Assembly (NCBI GenBank): GCA_021849765.1
Contig: JAJZSM010000117.1
Coordinates: 1 to 5,415 of the forward strand
Source of the DNA: Actinomycetes bacterium
Lineage (GTDB): Bacteria; Actinomycetota; Acidimicrobiia; Acidimicrobiales; RAAP-2
Direction: 5' to 3'
Length of the DNA: 5,415 nt
Position numbers and translations under genes: made by a program. Positions 5,020 through 5,415 of the stretch are shown here, in pieces. The notes under the pieces were generated by a model. The model did no database searches. It had not been told where the DNA came from and saw nothing but the letters and a program-made list of their open reading frames with translations. Each line of letters begins with the position of its first letter. Positions within the stretch are counted from its first letter, which is position 1.

Positions 5020-5415
5020 GTGGCTAAGAGCGCAGCGGGAAAATGGGTCAGCCGAGTCGGATCGTCGGGTGGCGGTCGGTCCTACAAGAAGTCGAGGCCG
5101 TCTAACTTCTACGGCGCGATCGTCGTCATCGTGGTGCTTGGGCTGGCAGCGACGGTACTGGCCCGCTACGAATACCAGAACCCGAGTGCCGGTTCGCCCT
5201 CCACGCCACCGACCATCGGCACGACGTGGTACGCCGCGCTCTCGATCGACGACTGCGGGACGCCGGTCACCCTGGCACCGAACCCCTCGACGACCGGCGG
5301 TTTCACCCTCGAGTCGAACAATGTGATCAAGGTGAGCCCGGTGACCAAGGCCGACGCCGGCAACAACGCAACCCTGGCCCAGTTCACGCGTGAGTACACG
5401 GGACAGAATCACACC
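5020..5415 (+). CDS. Single-pass membrane protein of unknown function, truncated at the window end
   Basis: The frame opens at GTG 5020 and runs off the window after 132 codons without a stop. I do not recognise a characterised family. Residues 1–29 are basic and Ser/Gly-rich (MAKSAAGKWVSRVG, then GGGRSYKKSRPSN). Residues 30–48 are one hydrophobic helix (FYGAIVVIVVLGLAATVLA) followed by RYEYQN. The positive charge before the helix suggests an inside N-terminus and an outside C-terminal domain. After a Ser/Pro-rich linker, TTWYAALSIDDCGTPV at about 68–83 looks like a conserved start of the outer domain; it contains one Cys. The gene begins 42 nt after the tRNA and is probably transcribed from its own promoter without a leader. 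The start is supported by the −10 box and by the sensible N-terminus. Function is unknown. Confidence 0.75.
   Translation, partial: MAKSAAGKWVSRVGSSGGGRSYKKSRPSNFYGAIVVIVVLGLAATVLARYEYQNPSAGSPSTPPTIGTTWYAALSIDDCGTPVTLAPNPSTTGGFTLESNNVIKVSPVTKADAGNNATLAQFTREYTGQNHT

Noticed and set aside
4814..5326. Open frame on the plus strand running through the tRNA gene
   Set aside because: It spans a well-formed tRNA and the start of another gene in a different frame, and its product is Arg/Ser/Pro-rich.

Overview
This is a gene-dense, very GC-rich bacterial window. GTG and TTG starts are common, genes overlap, and some transcripts look leaderless. The order enolase – DivIC/FtsB-like – DUF501 – Ppx/GppA is a conserved actinobacterial block (Rv1023–Rv1026 in Mycobacterium tuberculosis), so the source is very probably an actinomycete-type bacterium. 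An Acidimicrobiia-like lineage is my guess from the overall style and cannot be proved from this window.

Left part, + strand (1–2602): the last 28 codons of eno, a small divisome coiled-coil protein, a DUF501 protein and a Ppx/GppA phosphatase follow each other with overlaps of 17, 4 and 8 nt, so they look like one translationally coupled operon. A RimJ/RimL-type GNAT acetyltransferase follows after 40 nt. It ends one base before the stop of the convergent gene on the other strand.

Middle, − strand (2604–4719): a secreted coiled-coil NlpC/P60 peptidoglycan hydrolase is transcribed leftward. It is followed, with a 17-nt overlap, by a family 2 glycosyltransferase of the polyprenyl-phosphate sugar transferase type with an unexplained C-terminal domain. 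Both suggest cell-envelope work. The nlpC-like gene has a promoter whose predicted start site is the A of its ATG.

Right part, + strand (4720–5415): a divergent regulatory region carries two adjoining inverted repeats. Then come a tRNA gene with anticodon UAA and a truncated gene for a single-pass membrane protein of unknown function. The tRNA is the most unusual item: its anticodon, D-arm pattern and discriminator base fit tRNA-Leu, but it has a 5-nt variable loop where leucine tRNAs normally have a long arm. I found no in-frame TTA codon in any gene of the window.

I see no mobile element, CRISPR array, phage gene or defence system. Most of the window is ordinary chromosomal housekeeping sequence. 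The tRNA, the inverted repeats and the glycosyltransferase tail are the parts worth following up.
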